Source: Oscillospiraceae bacterium
Lineage (GTDB): Bacteria > Bacillota > Clostridia > Oscillospirales > Oscillospiraceae
Assembly (NCBI GenBank): GCA_024404315.1
Contig: JAKSQD010000016.1
Location: forward strand, 1 to 36,035
Length of the DNA: 36,035 bases
Reading direction: 5' to 3'
The position numbers were made by a program, and so were the translations under genes. How positions within the stretch are numbered: the first letter of the stretch is position 1; every line of letters starts with the position of its first letter. The notes under the pieces were generated by a model that saw nothing but the letters and a program-made list of their open reading frames with translations, had not been told where the DNA came from and searched no databases. Below, one piece after another: positions 26,118 through 34,110 of the stretch.

Positions 26118-26612
26118 ATGCCTAGATTTGAAAAAGAGGCCAGCGAATACATTGAGAAGCTGGTCTATCTGAACCGTGTCAGCAAGACCGTCAAGGGCGG
26201 CCGTGTTATGAAGTTCTCCGCTCTGATGGTCATCGGTGACGGCAAGGGCCGTGTCGGTTTCGGCATGGGCAAGGCCGCCGAGGTTCCCGAGGCAATCCGT
26301 AAGGGCATCGAGGACGCAAAGAAGAACATGGTCACTATCTCTCTGTCCGGCACCACCATCCCCCACGAGGTGATTGGTGAGTTCTCCGCTGGCCGTGTGC
26401 TGCTCAAGCCCGCTGCCCCCGGTACCGGCATTATCGCTGGCGGCCCCGTCCGTGCCGTCATGGAAGCCGCTGGCATTTCCGACATCCGTTCCAAGTGCCT
26501 GCGTTCCAACACCCCCGCAAACGTCGTTGCCGCTACCTTTGCCGGCCTGACCAGCCTGCGTACTCCTGAGCAGGTCGCCAAGACCCGCGGCAAGAGCGTG
26601 GAAGAGCTGTAA
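26118..26612 (+). CDS. rpsE: 30S ribosomal protein S5
   Basis: 164 residues. The N-terminal double-stranded-RNA-binding-like domain has the signature [22 protein letters not shown]5 works with S3 and S4 at the mRNA entry site and affects decoding accuracy; spectinomycin-resistance changes map to its first loop in other species. Confidence 0.99.
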   Translation: MPRFEKEASEYIEKLVYLNRVSKTVKGGRVMKFSALMVIGDGKGRVGFGMGKAAEVPEAIRKGIEDAKKNMVTISLSGTTIPHEVIGEFSAGRVLLKPAAPGTGIIAGGPVRAVMEAAGISDIRSKCLRSNTPANVVAATFAGLTSLRTPEQVAKTRGKSVEEL

Positions 26613-26626
26613 GGAGGAAACCCGAA

Positions 26627-26809
26627 ATGGCACTGAAAATCAAGCTCGTGAAGAGCCTCAATGGTCGCATTGCTGCTCATAAGGCAACCGCAGCTGCTCT
26701 GGGTCTGCGTAAGATCGGCAGCGAGACCGTGCAGCCCGATAACGCAGCTACCCGCGGCAAGATCGCACAGATCGGCTACCTGCTTCAGGTCACCGAAGTC
26801 AACGAATAA
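26627..26809 (+). CDS. rpmD: 50S ribosomal protein L30
   Basis: 60 residues of the short bacterial form, with [21 protein letters not shown] typical of L30. AAGGAGG precedes the ATG and rplO follows after 13 bases. Confidence 0.97.
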   Translation: MALKIKLVKSLNGRIAAHKATAAALGLRKIGSETVQPDNAATRGKIAQIGYLLQVTEVNE

Positions 26810-26822
26810 GGAGGAGAACACA

Positions 26823-27263
26823 ATGGAACTGTTTAACCTCTCTCCCGCTGCTGGCTCCACCAAGGTCGGCAAGCGTAAGGGTCGCGGTGCTGGTACCGGT
26901 AACGGTAAGACCGCTGGCCGTGGTCACAAGGGTCAGAAAGCTCGTTCCGGCGGCGGTGTCCGCATCGGCTTCGAGGGCGGCCAGATGCCTCTGGCACGTC
27001 GTGTGCCCAAGCGTGGCTTTAACAACATTTTTGCCAAGCGTCTGGACGCTATCAATGTTTCTGCTCTGAACGCTTTTGAAGATGGCGCTACCGTCAATCT
27101 CGAAGCTCTGCTGGAGGCTGGCATCCTGACTCAGTGCAAGTATGGCGTGAAGGTTCTGGGCAATGGTGAAATCACCAAGAAGCTGACCGTTCAGGCCACT
27201 GCATTCTCCGAATCCGCAAAGGAGAAGATCGAGGCCGCAGGAGGAAAGGCCGAGGTGATCTGA
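26823..27263 (+). CDS. rplO: 50S ribosomal protein L15
   Basis: 146 residues from the ATG at 26823, preceded by AAGGAGGA; upstream in-frame starts overlap rpmD. The N-terminal half is the extended Gly/Lys/Arg-rich arm ([19 protein letters not shown]), which threads into 23S rRNA. It ends one base before secY. Confidence 0.99.
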   Translation: MELFNLSPAAGSTKVGKRKGRGAGTGNGKTAGRGHKGQKARSGGGVRIGFEGGQMPLARRVPKRGFNNIFAKRLDAINVSALNAFEDGATVNLEALLEAGILTQCKYGVKVLGNGEITKKLTVQATAFSESAKEKIEAAGGKAEVI

Positions 27264-27264
27264 G

Positions 27265-28590
27265 ATGATCGAGACCTTCCGTAAGGCCTGGGGCATCCAG
27301 GAGCTGCGTGAAAAGCTCATTTATGTCGCCTTTATCCTGGTTATTTTCCGCCTGGGAAATAACATTCCTGTTCCCTTCATCAACACCACCGCTTTGCAGA
27401 GCTACTTTGACGCCTCCTCCAGCAACATTCTGGGTCTGATGAACGTCATGTCCGGCGGCTCCTATGGCCGGGCAACCATGTTGGCTCTGTCCATCCAGCC
27501 CTATATCAACGCTTCTATTATCATTCAGCTGCTCACCGTGGCCATTCCCGCTCTGGAGCGCTTGTCCCGTGACGGCGGCGAAGCCGGTAAGAAGAAGCTG
27601 GAGCAGATCACCCGTTATACCACTCTGGGTCTGGGTCTGCTTCAGGGCTTTGGTTATTATATGCTCATCCGCTATCAGGGTTTCCTGTCCGTGGCGAATG
27701 ACGCTTCCACCGCCGTGAAGGTTTGGACGGCGATTGTCGTCATCCTGACCTTTACCGCAGGCTCCGTCTTTGTCATGTGGCTGGGTGAGCAGATCACGGA
27801 GAACGGCATCGGCAACGGCATTTCTATCCTGCTGTTCGCCGGCATCATCTCCCGTGGTCCCAGCGCTGTGTTCTATATGTTCACCGGCGCAAAGAACTGG
27901 GTCAGCGGCGTGGAGAACAACGGCTCCAACCTGGTGCTGCATCCCGCCTTTATCCCCGTTATCATCCTCGGTGCCGCCGCCATCCTCGTGGCTGTCGTGT
28001 TTATCACCCTGTCCGAGCGCCGCATTCCCGTCCAGTACGCAAAGCGTCAGGTTGGCAGAAGAATGTATGGCGGTCAGTCCACCACCATCCCCATGAAGGT
28101 GAATATGTCCGGCGTTATGCCCATCATCTTCGCCCAGACCATCGCCGCTATCCCTGCCACCATCGCCGCCTTTGTGCCCGCTATGGCTGACAGCTGGTTC
28201 ATGAAGGTCTTTGATACCAACACCGTGTTCTACAACCTGGTTTATGCACTGCTGATTGTGGGCTTTGCCTACTTCTACGCTACCATCCAGTTCAACCCCA
28301 TCGAGGTTGCCAACAACCTCAAGAAGCAGGGCGGTTTCATCCCCGGTTTCCGTGCCGGTCGTCCTACTGCGGAGTTCCTGGGCCGTGTGCTGAACCGTAT
28401 CACCATGTTTGGCGCTCTGTACCTGATGGTCATCGCCATCCTGCCCAACATCACCGGCGCTCTGTTTAACGTGTCCGCCCTGTCTATCGGCGGTACCTCC
28501 GTGCTGATTGTTGTCTCCGTCGCCCTGGATACCCAGAAGGCTCTGGAGGCACAGATGATGATGCGTCATTACAAGGGCTTCCTTGGCTAA
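27265..28590 (+). CDS. secY: Preprotein translocase subunit SecY
   Basis: 441 residues, ten predicted membrane helices. The N-terminus contains the GNNIPVPFI plug-side motif, and cytoplasmic loops carry ERRIPVQYAKR and FRAGRPTAEFL. SecY forms the protein-conducting channel with SecE and SecG. It follows rplO after a single base, so translation is probably coupled, with GAGGTGATC as its Shine-Dalgarno region inside rplO. Confidence 0.99.
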   Translation: MIETFRKAWGIQELREKLIYVAFILVIFRLGNNIPVPFINTTALQSYFDASSSNILGLMNVMSGGSYGRATMLALSIQPYINASIIIQLLTVAIPALERLSRDGGEAGKKKLEQITRYTTLGLGLLQGFGYYMLIRYQGFLSVANDASTAVKVWTAIVVILTFTAGSVFVMWLGEQITENGIGNGISILLFAGIISRGPSAVFYMFTGAKNWVSGVENNGSNLVLHPAFIPVIILGAAAILVAVVFITLSERRIPVQYAKRQVGRRMYGGQSTTIPMKVNMSGVMPIIFAQTIAAIPATIAAFVPAMADSWFMKVFDTNTVFYNLVYALLIVGFAYFYATIQFNPIEVANNLKKQGGFIPGFRAGRPTAEFLGRVLNRITMFGALYLMVIAILPNITGALFNVSALSIGGTSVLIVVSVALDTQKALEAQMMMRHYKGFLG

Positions 28591-28609
28591 TTAGAAAGGT
28601 CGATCTTCC

Positions 28610-29242
28610 ATGAAACTGATTCTTTTGGGCGCGCCTGGCGCTGGCAAGGGTACTCAGGCTGAGATTATCAGCAAGAAACTGAGCATCCCCACCATTTCTA
28701 CCGGCAATATCCTCCGTGCAGCCGTCAAAAACGGCACTCCCGTCGGTCTCAAGGCCAAGGAGTATATGGACGCTGGTAAGCTGGTTCCCGATGAGGTTAT
28801 CATCGGAGTCATCAACGAGCGTCTTCAGGACGAGGACTGCAAGACTGGTTATATCCTGGACGGCGTGCCCCGCACCATCGCCCAGGCCGAGGCCATGGAG
28901 CAGGCTGGTATCTGCTTTGATGCCGTTGTTTCCATCGAGGTCGCTGACGCTGAGATTGAAAAGCGCATGACCGGTCGTCGTGCCTGCCTCAAGTGCGGCG
29001 CTACCTACCACATCGTCGCCAACCCCTCCAAGGTTGAGGGCATCTGCGACAACTGCGGCGGTGAGCTGACTCAGCGCAAGGACGACAAGCCCGAGACCGT
29101 CAAGGCTCGCCTCGTGACCTATCACGAGCAGACCGAGCCCCTCAAGGACTTTTACGCAGCCCGTAACCTGCTCAAGGTTGTGGACACTCAGGGCAGCATT
29201 GAGGAAATCAACGCCGCCATCATGAAAGTCCTGGGTCAGTAA
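28610..29242 (+). CDS. adk: Adenylate kinase, zinc-lid form
   Basis: 210 residues. The P-loop is GAPGAGKGT (7-15), and the LID domain carries C126-x2-C129 and C146-x2-C149, a zinc site usual in Gram-positives. It interconverts ATP plus AMP with two ADP; AMP made by the abundant PPDK encoded in this window would be a substrate. Two conserved blocks deviate slightly: TGNILR for the common TGDMLR, and DGVPRT for DGFPRT. Its stop overlaps the map start (TAATG). Confidence 0.98.
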   Translation: MKLILLGAPGAGKGTQAEIISKKLSIPTISTGNILRAAVKNGTPVGLKAKEYMDAGKLVPDEVIIGVINERLQDEDCKTGYILDGVPRTIAQAEAMEQAGICFDAVVSIEVADAEIEKRMTGRRACLKCGATYHIVANPSKVEGICDNCGGELTQRKDDKPETVKARLVTYHEQTEPLKDFYAARNLLKVVDTQGSIEEINAAIMKVLGQ

Positions 29243-30063
29243 TGGCAGCCGTTCTGCGTCTGGTGCCGGTGGAAGAATACCGGATCAAAATGATGCGTAA
29301 AGCTGGCAGGCTGTCCGGTGAGGCGCGCGCTTATGCCGCCTCCCTGATTCAGCCCGGCATCACTACCAAGGAAATCGACAAAGCTCTTTATAAGTTCATC
29401 CGCAGCCACGGCGGTGCGCCCAACTTCTACCACCTCTACGGTTTCAGAGGTTCTGCCTGTATGTCCATCAACAATGAGATTATCCATGGCGTGCCCGGAA
29501 ACCGTAGGCTGGAAGAGGGAGACATCCTCTCCATTGATACGGGTGCTGCCGTAGGTGACTTTAAGCTGGACAAAAACGGCACCCCCCACGGAGGCTTTCA
29601 CGGCGATTGCGCCGGAACCTACGCAGTGGGGCAGATCTCTCCCGAAGCACAGCGCCTGATTGATGTCACGGAGCAGTCCTTCTGGGAGGGCATCAAGAAC
29701 GCCGTCGCCGGAAACCGGGTTTCTGAAATCGGTCGAGGCGTGCAGGCTTATGTGGAGGCCAACGGTTATTCTGTTGTGCGGGACTTTGTGGGTCATGGCA
29801 TCGGAAACGAGGTTCATCTCTCCCCCGAGGTTCCCAACTTCGTTATGAAGAGCTATCCCGAGGGCAATCCTCGCCTGAAAGTGGGTCAGACCCTGGCCGT
29901 TGAGCCAATGGTCAACGAGGGCACCTGGAGAATCCGTCATAACTATCAGCGTGACGGCTGGGATGTCATCACCACTGCCGACGGCAAGTTGAGCGCCCAT
30001 TATGAAAATACCATTCTCATCACCGAGGGCGAACCCGAGGTTCTCACCCTTGTGGGAGACTGA
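29242..30063 (+). CDS. map: Methionine aminopeptidase, type I
   Basis: 273 residues. Substrate His82 lies in EIIHGVPG. By alignment with the E. coli enzyme, the metal ligands are Asp99, Asp122, His185, Glu221 and Glu266. The two Asp ligands are 23 residues apart instead of the usual 11, owing to an insertion of about 12 residues (around 104-116). It removes initiator Met from nascent proteins. It is coupled to adk by TAATG, and a KOW-domain gene follows after 3 bases. Confidence 0.97.
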   Translation: MAAVLRLVPVEEYRIKMMRKAGRLSGEARAYAASLIQPGITTKEIDKALYKFIRSHGGAPNFYHLYGFRGSACMSINNEIIHGVPGNRRLEEGDILSIDTGAAVGDFKLDKNGTPHGGFHGDCAGTYAVGQISPEAQRLIDVTEQSFWEGIKNAVAGNRVSEIGRGVQAYVEANGYSVVRDFVGHGIGNEVHLSPEVPNFVMKSYPEGNPRLKVGQTLAVEPMVNEGTWRIRHNYQRDGWDVITTADGKLSAHYENTILITEGEPEVLTLVGD

Positions 30064-30066
30064 TAT

Positions 30067-30351
30067 ATGCAAGCTATCCACCCTTATCAAATCGTTCTCT
30101 CCTTAGCCGGCCATGACGAAGGAAAGCTGTTCGTTGTCACAGGCATCGACGGTGAGTTTCTCTTGCTGGCGGACGGAAAGGGGAGAAAGCTGGAAGCGCC
30201 TAAGCGGAAAAAGAAAAAACACGTCCGCTGCGTTGGAACCAGCGCACATCCGGCAATCATCCGATTGCATAGAGGCGAGCCAACAACCAATAAGCAGCTG
30301 CGCTGCGCTTTGGCCGCCTTCCACGACTCAGACTATCCCACGAATGTGTAA
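30067..30351 (+). CDS. KOW-domain RNA-binding protein (L14e-like)
   Basis: 94 residues. An N-terminal KOW-type beta barrel (IVLSLAGHDEGKLFVVTG) is followed by a basic stretch with KRKKKKH near 47-53. Such small proteins are commonly placed between map and infA in Clostridia and resemble archaeal/eukaryotic L14e; a ribosome-associated role is likely but unproven. The start is 3 bases after the map stop. Confidence 0.85.
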   Translation: MQAIHPYQIVLSLAGHDEGKLFVVTGIDGEFLLLADGKGRKLEAPKRKKKKHVRCVGTSAHPAIIRLHRGEPTTNKQLRCALAAFHDSDYPTNV

Positions 30352-30366
30352 CAGGAGGCAGCTCTC

Positions 30367-30585
30367 ATGTCCAAAGCAGATATGATCGAACTGGAGGGTG
30401 TCGTTAAGGAGGCACTGCCCAACGCTCAATTCCTTGTGGATATTGGCAAGGGTCATACCATCACTGCTGTGATTTCCGGCAAGCTCCGCATGAACTATAT
30501 CAGAATCCTCCCGGGAGATAAGGTGACAGTCCAGATGTCCCCTTATGATCTGACCCGTGGCCGGATTACCTGGAGAAGCAAGTAA
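30367..30585 (+). CDS. infA: Translation initiation factor IF-1
   Basis: 72 residues, the standard S1/OB-fold length, with [16 protein letters not shown] and [18 protein letters not shown]-1 occupies the A site of the 30S subunit during initiation. ACAGGAGG precedes the ATG. Confidence 0.99.
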   Translation: MSKADMIELEGVVKEALPNAQFLVDIGKGHTITAVISGKLRMNYIRILPGDKVTVQMSPYDLTRGRITWRSK

Positions 30586-30674
30586 CGCCTGACGCTCATC
30601 GCCGTCAGACAGCCCGTGAAGTACGCCCTCTGGACAAGGGAACCCTTCACGCACGCAAAACAGGAGGTATAACG
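30586..30674 (+). promoter_or_regulatory. Two hairpins between infA and rpmJ
   Basis: CTGACG/CGTCAG (30589-30608) and a longer interrupted stem CGTGAAG/CTTCACG (30615-30651), with inner CCCT/AGGG (30626-30640). No T-tract follows either stem, so processing or translational control fits better than termination. Confidence 0.5.
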
Positions 30675-30788
30675 ATGAAAGTAAGACCGTCCGTTAAGCC
30701 CATTTGCGAAAAGTGCAAGATTATCAAGCGCAAGGGCAGAGTTATGGTGATTTGTGAGAATCCCAAGCATAAACAGAGACAAGGTTAA
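30675..30788 (+). CDS. rpmJ: 50S ribosomal protein L36
   Basis: 37 residues: [15 protein letters not shown]..., with C11, C14, C27 and H32 as the zinc ligands of the C+ form. It is a late-assembling 50S protein. ACAGGAGG is upstream and rpsM follows after 16 bases. It is easy to miss because of its size, but the start, Cys pattern and position leave little doubt. Confidence 0.97.
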   Translation: MKVRPSVKPICEKCKIIKRKGRVMVICENPKHKQRQG

Positions 30789-30804
30789 GGAGGTGTATTG
30801 ATTT

Positions 30805-31173
30805 ATGGCACGTATTTCTGGCATTGACCTGCCTAAGGATAAGCGAGTTGAGATCGGTCTGACCTATATCTATGGTATCGGCCTCACCAGCTCCAAGAAG
30901 ATCCTCGCCGCTACCGGCATCAACCCCGACACCCGCGTCCGTGACCTCACCGAGGATGATGAGGCCGCACTGCGTGAGGAGATCGGCAAGAACTATGTTG
31001 TTGAGGGCGACCTGCGTCGTAACGTCGCTATGGACATCAAGCGCCTCATCGAGATTGGCTCCTATCGTGGCACCCGCCATCGTAAGAGCCTGCCCGTCCG
31101 TGGTCAGCATTCCAAGAACAATGCTCGTACCCGTAAGGGCCCCAAGAAGACCATTGCTAACAAGAAGAAGTAA
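30805..31173 (+). CDS. rpsM: 30S ribosomal protein S13
   Basis: 122 residues with [19 protein letters not shown] at the N-terminus and [14 protein letters not shown] near 92-105. It forms intersubunit bridges B1a/B1b and contacts P-site tRNA with its basic tail. It follows rpmJ with AAGGAGG. Confidence 0.99.
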   Translation: MARISGIDLPKDKRVEIGLTYIYGIGLTSSKKILAATGINPDTRVRDLTEDDEAALREEIGKNYVVEGDLRRNVAMDIKRLIEIGSYRGTRHRKSLPVRGQHSKNNARTRKGPKKTIANKKK

Positions 31174-31190
31174 AGAAGGAGGGATTCACA

Positions 31191-31586
31191 ATGGCCAAAC
31201 AGACTAAGAAGGTCGTGCGTAAGCGCAAGGACCGTAAGAACGTTGAGAAGGGCGCTGTGCATATCCGCTCCTCCTTCAACAACACCATGGTTACGATCAC
31301 CGACACTCAGGGCAACGCTCTGTCTTGGGCTTCTGCTGGTGAGATGGGTTTCCGTGGTTCCCGTAAGTCCACTCCCTATGCAGCTCAGACCGCTTCTGAG
31401 ACTGCCGCTAAGGCCGCTATGGAGTTCGGCCTCAAGTCCGTGGAAGTGTACGTGAAGGGCCCCGGCGCTGGCCGTGAAGCTGCTATCCGCGCTCTTCAGG
31501 CTGCCGGTCTGGAAGTCACCCTGATTAAGGACGTGACTCCCGTTGCCCACAATGGCTGCCGTCCTCCCAAGAGAAGACGCGTCTGA
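31191..31586 (+). CDS. rpsK: 30S ribosomal protein S11
   Basis: 131 residues with the family signature [16 protein letters not shown] and C-terminal [11 protein letters not shown]. It lies on the platform beside the Shine-Dalgarno helix. AGAAGGAGG precedes the ATG. Confidence 0.99.
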   Translation: MAKQTKKVVRKRKDRKNVEKGAVHIRSSFNNTMVTITDTQGNALSWASAGEMGFRGSRKSTPYAAQTASETAAKAAMEFGLKSVEVYVKGPGAGREAAIRALQAAGLEVTLIKDVTPVAHNGCRPPKRRRV

Positions 31587-31609
31587 TCAATTAAAGGAGG
31601 ATTATTACT

Positions 31610-32215
31610 ATGGCAAGAAATATGCAGCCTATCGCCAAGCGTTGCAAGACCCTTGGCCTGTCTCCCGCAGTGATGGGATACTCCAAGAAGACCACCGAGC
31701 GTAACCCCAAGGGTCAGATGCGCCGTAAGCAGTCCGAGTACGGTATGCAGCTGAACGAGAAGCAGAAGGTGAAGTTCGTCTATGGTGTTCAGGAGAAGCA
31801 GTTCCGTGCTTATTATGAGAAGGCAGCTGCTGCTCAGGGCATCACCGGTGAAGTTCTGCTCTCCACCCTGGAGCGCCGCCTGGACAACGTTGTTTTCCGT
31901 GCCGGCTTTGCTATGACCCGCCGTGAGGCTCGTCAGGCTGTTTCCCATGGCCACTTCTTGGTCAACGGCAAGCCCGTCAACATTCCTTCCTACCTCATCA
32001 AGGCTGGCGATACCATCGAGGTTCGTGACAAGTCCCGTGCTTCCGTCAAGTTTAAGCGCTTTGTCGGTGAGGATGCTATCGTCGCTACCCTGCCCGCATG
32101 GATCGAGCGCCCTGTGAAGGACGACCTGAAGGTCAACATTGTTCGTATGCCTGAGCGTGCCGATGTGGACTTCCCCGTCGAAGAGCACCTCATCGTCGAG
32201 CTGTATTCTAAGTAA
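31610..32215 (+). CDS. rpsD: 30S ribosomal protein S4
   Basis: 201 residues with the S4 domain [15 protein letters not shown]... followed by the S4-type RNA-binding motif [16 protein letters not shown]. The N-terminal zinc-finger Cys set is absent (only one Cys), so this is the zinc-free form, unlike S14, L24 and L36 here. S4 nucleates 30S assembly. In Bacillus it controls its own distant gene and in E. coli the alpha operon. Confidence 0.98.
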   Translation: MARNMQPIAKRCKTLGLSPAVMGYSKKTTERNPKGQMRRKQSEYGMQLNEKQKVKFVYGVQEKQFRAYYEKAAAAQGITGEVLLSTLERRLDNVVFRAGFAMTRREARQAVSHGHFLVNGKPVNIPSYLIKAGDTIEVRDKSRASVKFKRFVGEDAIVATLPAWIERPVKDDLKVNIVRMPERADVDFPVEEHLIVELYSK

Positions 32216-32256
32216 TTAGAGACCCTCAGTATATTGGTGAGCTGTCAAACCAACAC

Positions 32257-32275
32257 GGTACAAGCATTTTGTACC
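32257..32275 (+). promoter_or_regulatory. Hairpin just upstream of the rpoA ribosome-binding site
   Basis: Perfect 7-bp arms GGTACAA (32257-32263) and TTGTACC (32269-32275), 5 bases before GAGGAGGG (32281-32288). No T-tract follows. It could limit ribosome access or protect the downstream mRNA. Confidence 0.5.
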
Positions 32276-32295
32276 CAGACGAGGAGGGTAATTTA

Positions 32296-33246
32296 ATGGT
32301 AGAAATCGAAAAGCCGCGTATCGAGTGTATCGAAGATCCCAGTGATAGTTCCTATGGTAAGTATGTTGTTGAGCCGCTGGAGCGTGGCTATGGTACGACC
32401 CTGGGCAATGCCCTGCGCCGTATCCTGCTGAGTTCTTTGCCCGGCACCGCTGTTACTACCATGAAAATCGCCGGCGTGCAGCATGAGTTCTGCACCATCC
32501 CCGGCGTGAAGGAAGACGTCACCCAGATTGTTCTGAACGTCAAGAAGATTATTGCAAAGCTGCATTGCACCGGAACCAAGAGAGTCTACATTCAGGCCTC
32601 TGGTGAGGGTAAGGTGACTGCTGGCGACATCAAGAGCGACGGTGAGGTTGAGATTCTCAATCCCGATCTGCACATCGCCACTCTGGGCGCTGATGCCACC
32701 CTGAGCATGGAGCTGACCATGAGCCATGGCCGTGGTTATGTTTCCGCAGACCGCAATAAGCCTGCCCAGAATATCATCGGCGTGATCCCCGTTGACTCCA
32801 TCTATAGCCCCGTCCTGAAGGTCAACTTCACGGTTGAAAATACCCGAGTTGGCAACATGACCGACTATGATAAGCTGACGCTGGAGGTCTGGACCGATGG
32901 CACCATCACCGCAAGAGATGCCGTTTCTCTGGGTGCTAAGATTCTTTGTGACCACTTTGTTCTCTTCACCGACCTTTCCGACACCGTGGGCACCCGCTCC
33001 ACCGTCGTCGAAAAGCCCGAGACCCAGCATGACAAGATGCTGGAGATGACCATTGAGGAGCTGGATCTCTCCGTCCGTTCCTTCAACTGCCTGAAGCGTG
33101 CCAACATCAACACCGTTGAGGATCTGATCTCCAAGAGTGAGGATGAAATGATGAAGGTTCGTAACCTGGGCCGTAAGAGCCTGGAAGAGGTCATGAACAA
33201 GCTGGCTATGATGGGTCTGAGCCTGTCCAAGGACGAGAACAACTGA
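32296..33246 (+). CDS. rpoA: RNA polymerase subunit alpha
   Basis: 316 residues. The N-terminal dimerisation domain contains [19 protein letters not shown]; after a short linker the C-terminal domain has [19 protein letters not shown] and [14 protein letters not shown], used for UP-element and activator contact. The ATG at 32296 is preceded by GAGGAGGG at 7 bases; in-frame upstream codons fall in a hairpin. Confidence 0.99.
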   Translation: MVEIEKPRIECIEDPSDSSYGKYVVEPLERGYGTTLGNALRRILLSSLPGTAVTTMKIAGVQHEFCTIPGVKEDVTQIVLNVKKIIAKLHCTGTKRVYIQASGEGKVTAGDIKSDGEVEILNPDLHIATLGADATLSMELTMSHGRGYVSADRNKPAQNIIGVIPVDSIYSPVLKVNFTVENTRVGNMTDYDKLTLEVWTDGTITARDAVSLGAKILCDHFVLFTDLSDTVGTRSTVVEKPETQHDKMLEMTIEELDLSVRSFNCLKRANINTVEDLISKSEDEMMKVRNLGRKSLEEVMNKLAMMGLSLSKDENN

Positions 33247-33254
33247 TTTTGACC

Positions 33255-33290
33255 CTGCCTGAGCCGGGACTTCCCTTCTCAGGCAGTTTA
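33255..33290 (+). terminator. Partial terminator-like hairpin between rpoA and rplQ
   Basis: Perfect 9-bp arms CTGCCTGAG (33255-33263) and CTCAGGCAG (33278-33286), followed only by TTTA. It may reduce rplQ transcription or act as a 3'-end stabiliser. Confidence 0.55.
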
Positions 33291-33335
33291 TGCACGGCGA
33301 CACACAACGTTAATGTCCGATAGGAGTGAATAAAT

Positions 33336-33677
33336 ATGCCCGGTTATCGCAAACTCGGCAGAACTTCCGATCAGCGTAAGGCTATGCTGCGTCAGCTGAC
33401 CACTGACCTGCTGGAGAACGGCAAGATCAAGACCACCGTTACTCGTGCCAAGGAAGTTCAGTCTGTTGTTGAAAAGATGATTACTCTGGCCAAGAAGAAC
33501 GATCTGGCTGCTTACCGCCAGGCTCTGGCCTATGTGACCAAGGAAGACACCGCTAAGAAGCTGTTCGATCAGGTCGGCCCCAAGTACGCTGACCGCAACG
33601 GCGGCTACACCCGCATTGTCCGCATCGGCTTCCGCCGTGGCGATGCAGCTGAGATTGCTTATCTCGAACTGGTGTAA
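33336..33677 (+). CDS. rplQ: 50S ribosomal protein L17
   Basis: 113 residues with [18 protein letters not shown] and [11 protein letters not shown]-like helices, typical of the short bacterial form. It lies near the tunnel exit. TAGGAG precedes the ATG. It is the last gene of the ribosomal cluster; the usual Firmicutes followers (ecfA1, ecfA2, ecfT, truA, rplM, rpsI) are not here. Confidence 0.98.
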   Translation: MPGYRKLGRTSDQRKAMLRQLTTDLLENGKIKTTVTRAKEVQSVVEKMITLAKKNDLAAYRQALAYVTKEDTAKKLFDQVGPKYADRNGGYTRIVRIGFRRGDAAEIAYLELV

Positions 33678-33708
33678 TCCACATCTTAACTGATTTTGGT
33701 TGAGTTCT

Positions 33709-33741
33709 CTCCCTCCATGTGAAAGCATGGGGGGAGTTTTT
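33709..33741 (+). terminator. Terminator of the spc-alpha unit
   Basis: 11-bp arms (33709-33719 and 33726-33736, one wobble) with a 6-base loop, followed by TTTTT. Confidence 0.9.
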
Positions 33742-33762
33742 GCTATAAGAGGCTCTAAAAGG

Positions 33763-33795
33763 AAAAAACACCAACCTCCCGTGAGAGATTGATGT
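33763..33795 (-). terminator. Terminator of tRNA-Arg
   Basis: On the minus strand a 12-bp stem with wobbles begins right after the tRNA 3' end and is followed by TTTTTT (complement of 33763-33768). Confidence 0.75.
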
Positions 33796-33799
33796 TTTT

Positions 33800-33876
33800 T
33801 GGCGCGCCAGAAGGAATTCGAATCCCCGACCTTCCGCTTAGGAGGCGGATGCTCTATCCTGCTGAGCTACTGGCGC
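33800..33876 (-). tRNA. tRNA-Arg (CCT)
   Basis: 77 bases with an encoded CCA. Acceptor arms GCGCCAG/CTGGCGC pair perfectly; the D arm has AGCTCAGCAGGATAGAGC, the T loop has GTTCGAAT-type sequence (GATTCGAAT), and the anticodon stem TCCGC/GCGGA holds the loop CTCCTAA, giving anticodon CCT. It reads AGG, a codon rare in the ribosomal genes here. Confidence 0.97.
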
Positions 33877-33954
33877 AGATGAAAAGCTGCCGGATGGGGA
33901 CGCATTTTGCAAAACATAGGAAAAATAGCAAAAACAGCCCCTCACAGCCTACCT

Positions 33955-33983
33955 ATTTTAACCGAAAATGCCGATTTTGTCAA
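33955..33983 (-). promoter_or_regulatory. Promoter of tRNA-Arg
   Basis: On the minus strand TTGACA (33978-33983), 17-base spacer, TAAAAT (33955-33960). The start lies about 70 bases upstream of the mature tRNA. Confidence 0.75.
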
Positions 33984-34000
33984 GAGCTCTCTGAAAAAGG

Positions 34001-34028
34001 TTGAACTTTGCGCCGGAGGGTATATAAT
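34001..34028 (+). promoter_or_regulatory. typA promoter
   Basis: TTGAAC (34001-34006), 16-base spacer, perfect TATAAT (34023-34028). It is divergent from the tRNA promoter, with the two -35 regions less than 20 bases apart. Confidence 0.75.
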
Positions 34029-34110
34029 ATGACTGGAAATAATGAAACAATGATACTCCCGTTCAAAAGCGAAGGCTTTTGTGCATTGATAAGTTAAGAG
34101 AGGCAAAAAA

